Below are positions 6,904 to 6,998 of a stretch of DNA of 6,998 nt, piece by piece. Under the pieces are notes generated by a model, which saw only the letters and a list, made by a program, of their open reading frames with translations, made no database searches and was not told the DNA's origin. This DNA is from Acidobacteriota bacterium (GTDB taxonomy: Bacteria; Acidobacteriota; Terriglobia; UBA7540). Position 1 is the stretch's first letter; every line of letters starts with the position of its first letter. The stretch spans positions 1-6,998 of the forward strand of contig JAKAWO010000159.1 in assembly GCA_021827255.1 (NCBI GenBank), given 5' to 3'. The position numbers and the translations under genes were made by a program.

Positions 6904-6998
6904 ATAAAGGTATCAACCTGTCCTCATGCTTTGATGATGTCGGGGCTGATGAGGCCTGATGACATAGTTCCATTCGCCATGAAACCTATCGGGTTGAA
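6891..6998. other. Composition break, possible edge of an inserted element
   Basis: From about 6891 the sequence changes character. It opens with GAGCCGTAAATAAATAAAGG, stops the lyase frame at 6901, and GC over 6901-6998 is 44 of 98 bases, against clearly higher values in the genes before it. No lyase-like coding continues in any plus frame. This fits the terminal end of an insertion sequence, another mobile element, or a deletion/assembly junction. The partner end is outside the window, so no inverted repeat or target duplication can be tested. I do not recognise an IS family from these bases. Confidence 0.35.
6924..6998 (-). CDS. Possible C-terminal fragment of an unidentified minus-strand protein
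   Basis: Reading left from the right edge, 24 codons (FNPIGFMANGTMSSGLISPD, then IIKA) are open before a TGA at 6926-6924. The stop lies ~33 bases from the composition break, as expected for a transposase ending near an element's terminus. However, a plus-strand frame from ATG 6934 is also open across the same bases. I cannot identify the protein, and a 24-codon open stretch can occur by chance. Confidence 0.2.
   Translation of the reverse strand, partial: FNPIGFMANGTMSSGLISPDIIKA

Noticed and set aside
6934..6998. Plus-strand frame starting MMSGLMRPDD at the right edge
   Set aside because: No ribosome-binding site at useful distance and only 21 codons are visible. It competes with the minus-strand frame and neither can be confirmed.
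1..6998. tRNA, rRNA, CRISPR array or factor-independent terminator
   Set aside because: No cloverleaf, rRNA-like sequence, regularly spaced direct repeats or GC-stem plus T-run was seen on either strand. The window ends before any clear operon terminator.

Overview
The window is GC-rich, close-packed bacterial DNA, most likely from an Acidobacteriota genome (Bryobacterales/Solibacter-like). The strongest clue is the long minus-strand gene at the left edge. It encodes an Oar-type TonB-dependent receptor with a carboxypeptidase-regulatory-like N-terminal domain, a family greatly expanded in that phylum. The taxonomic call is inference from gene content and composition; there is no rRNA or other marker here.

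Layout. Positions 1-2060 (minus strand) hold the first 686 codons of the receptor; its C-terminus lies beyond the left edge. Positions 2061-2298 are a divergent regulatory region. It contains two copies of a 17-bp inverted repeat (GTTC-N9-GAAC), a good sigma70-like promoter reading right, and a ribosome-binding site for the receptor. Positions 2299-6903 (plus strand) form a tight three-gene operon. It begins with an IclR-family regulator. A cytosolic PLP-dependent DegT/DnrJ/EryC1/StrS aminotransferase follows after a gap of one base. The last gene is a secreted heparinase II/III-like polysaccharide lyase that overlaps the aminotransferase by ATGA. The lyase frame appears to end early in its C-terminal beta domain at about 6890. 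The last ~105 bases are AT-richer, unrelated to the lyase, and may be the edge of an inserted element or a rearrangement.

How the parts may work together (inference). The receptor would import an oligosaccharide across the outer membrane. The secreted lyase would cleave a uronic-acid-containing polymer. The aminotransferase would act on a keto-sugar or keto-cyclitol in the cytosol. The IclR protein, probably binding the paired 17-bp sites, would set expression of the receptor on one side and its own operon on the other. The substrate cannot be read from the sequence. The most notable points are the paired operator, the apparently leaderless regulator transcript, the translational coupling of a cytosolic aminotransferase to a secreted lyase, and the likely disruption of the lyase 3' end.
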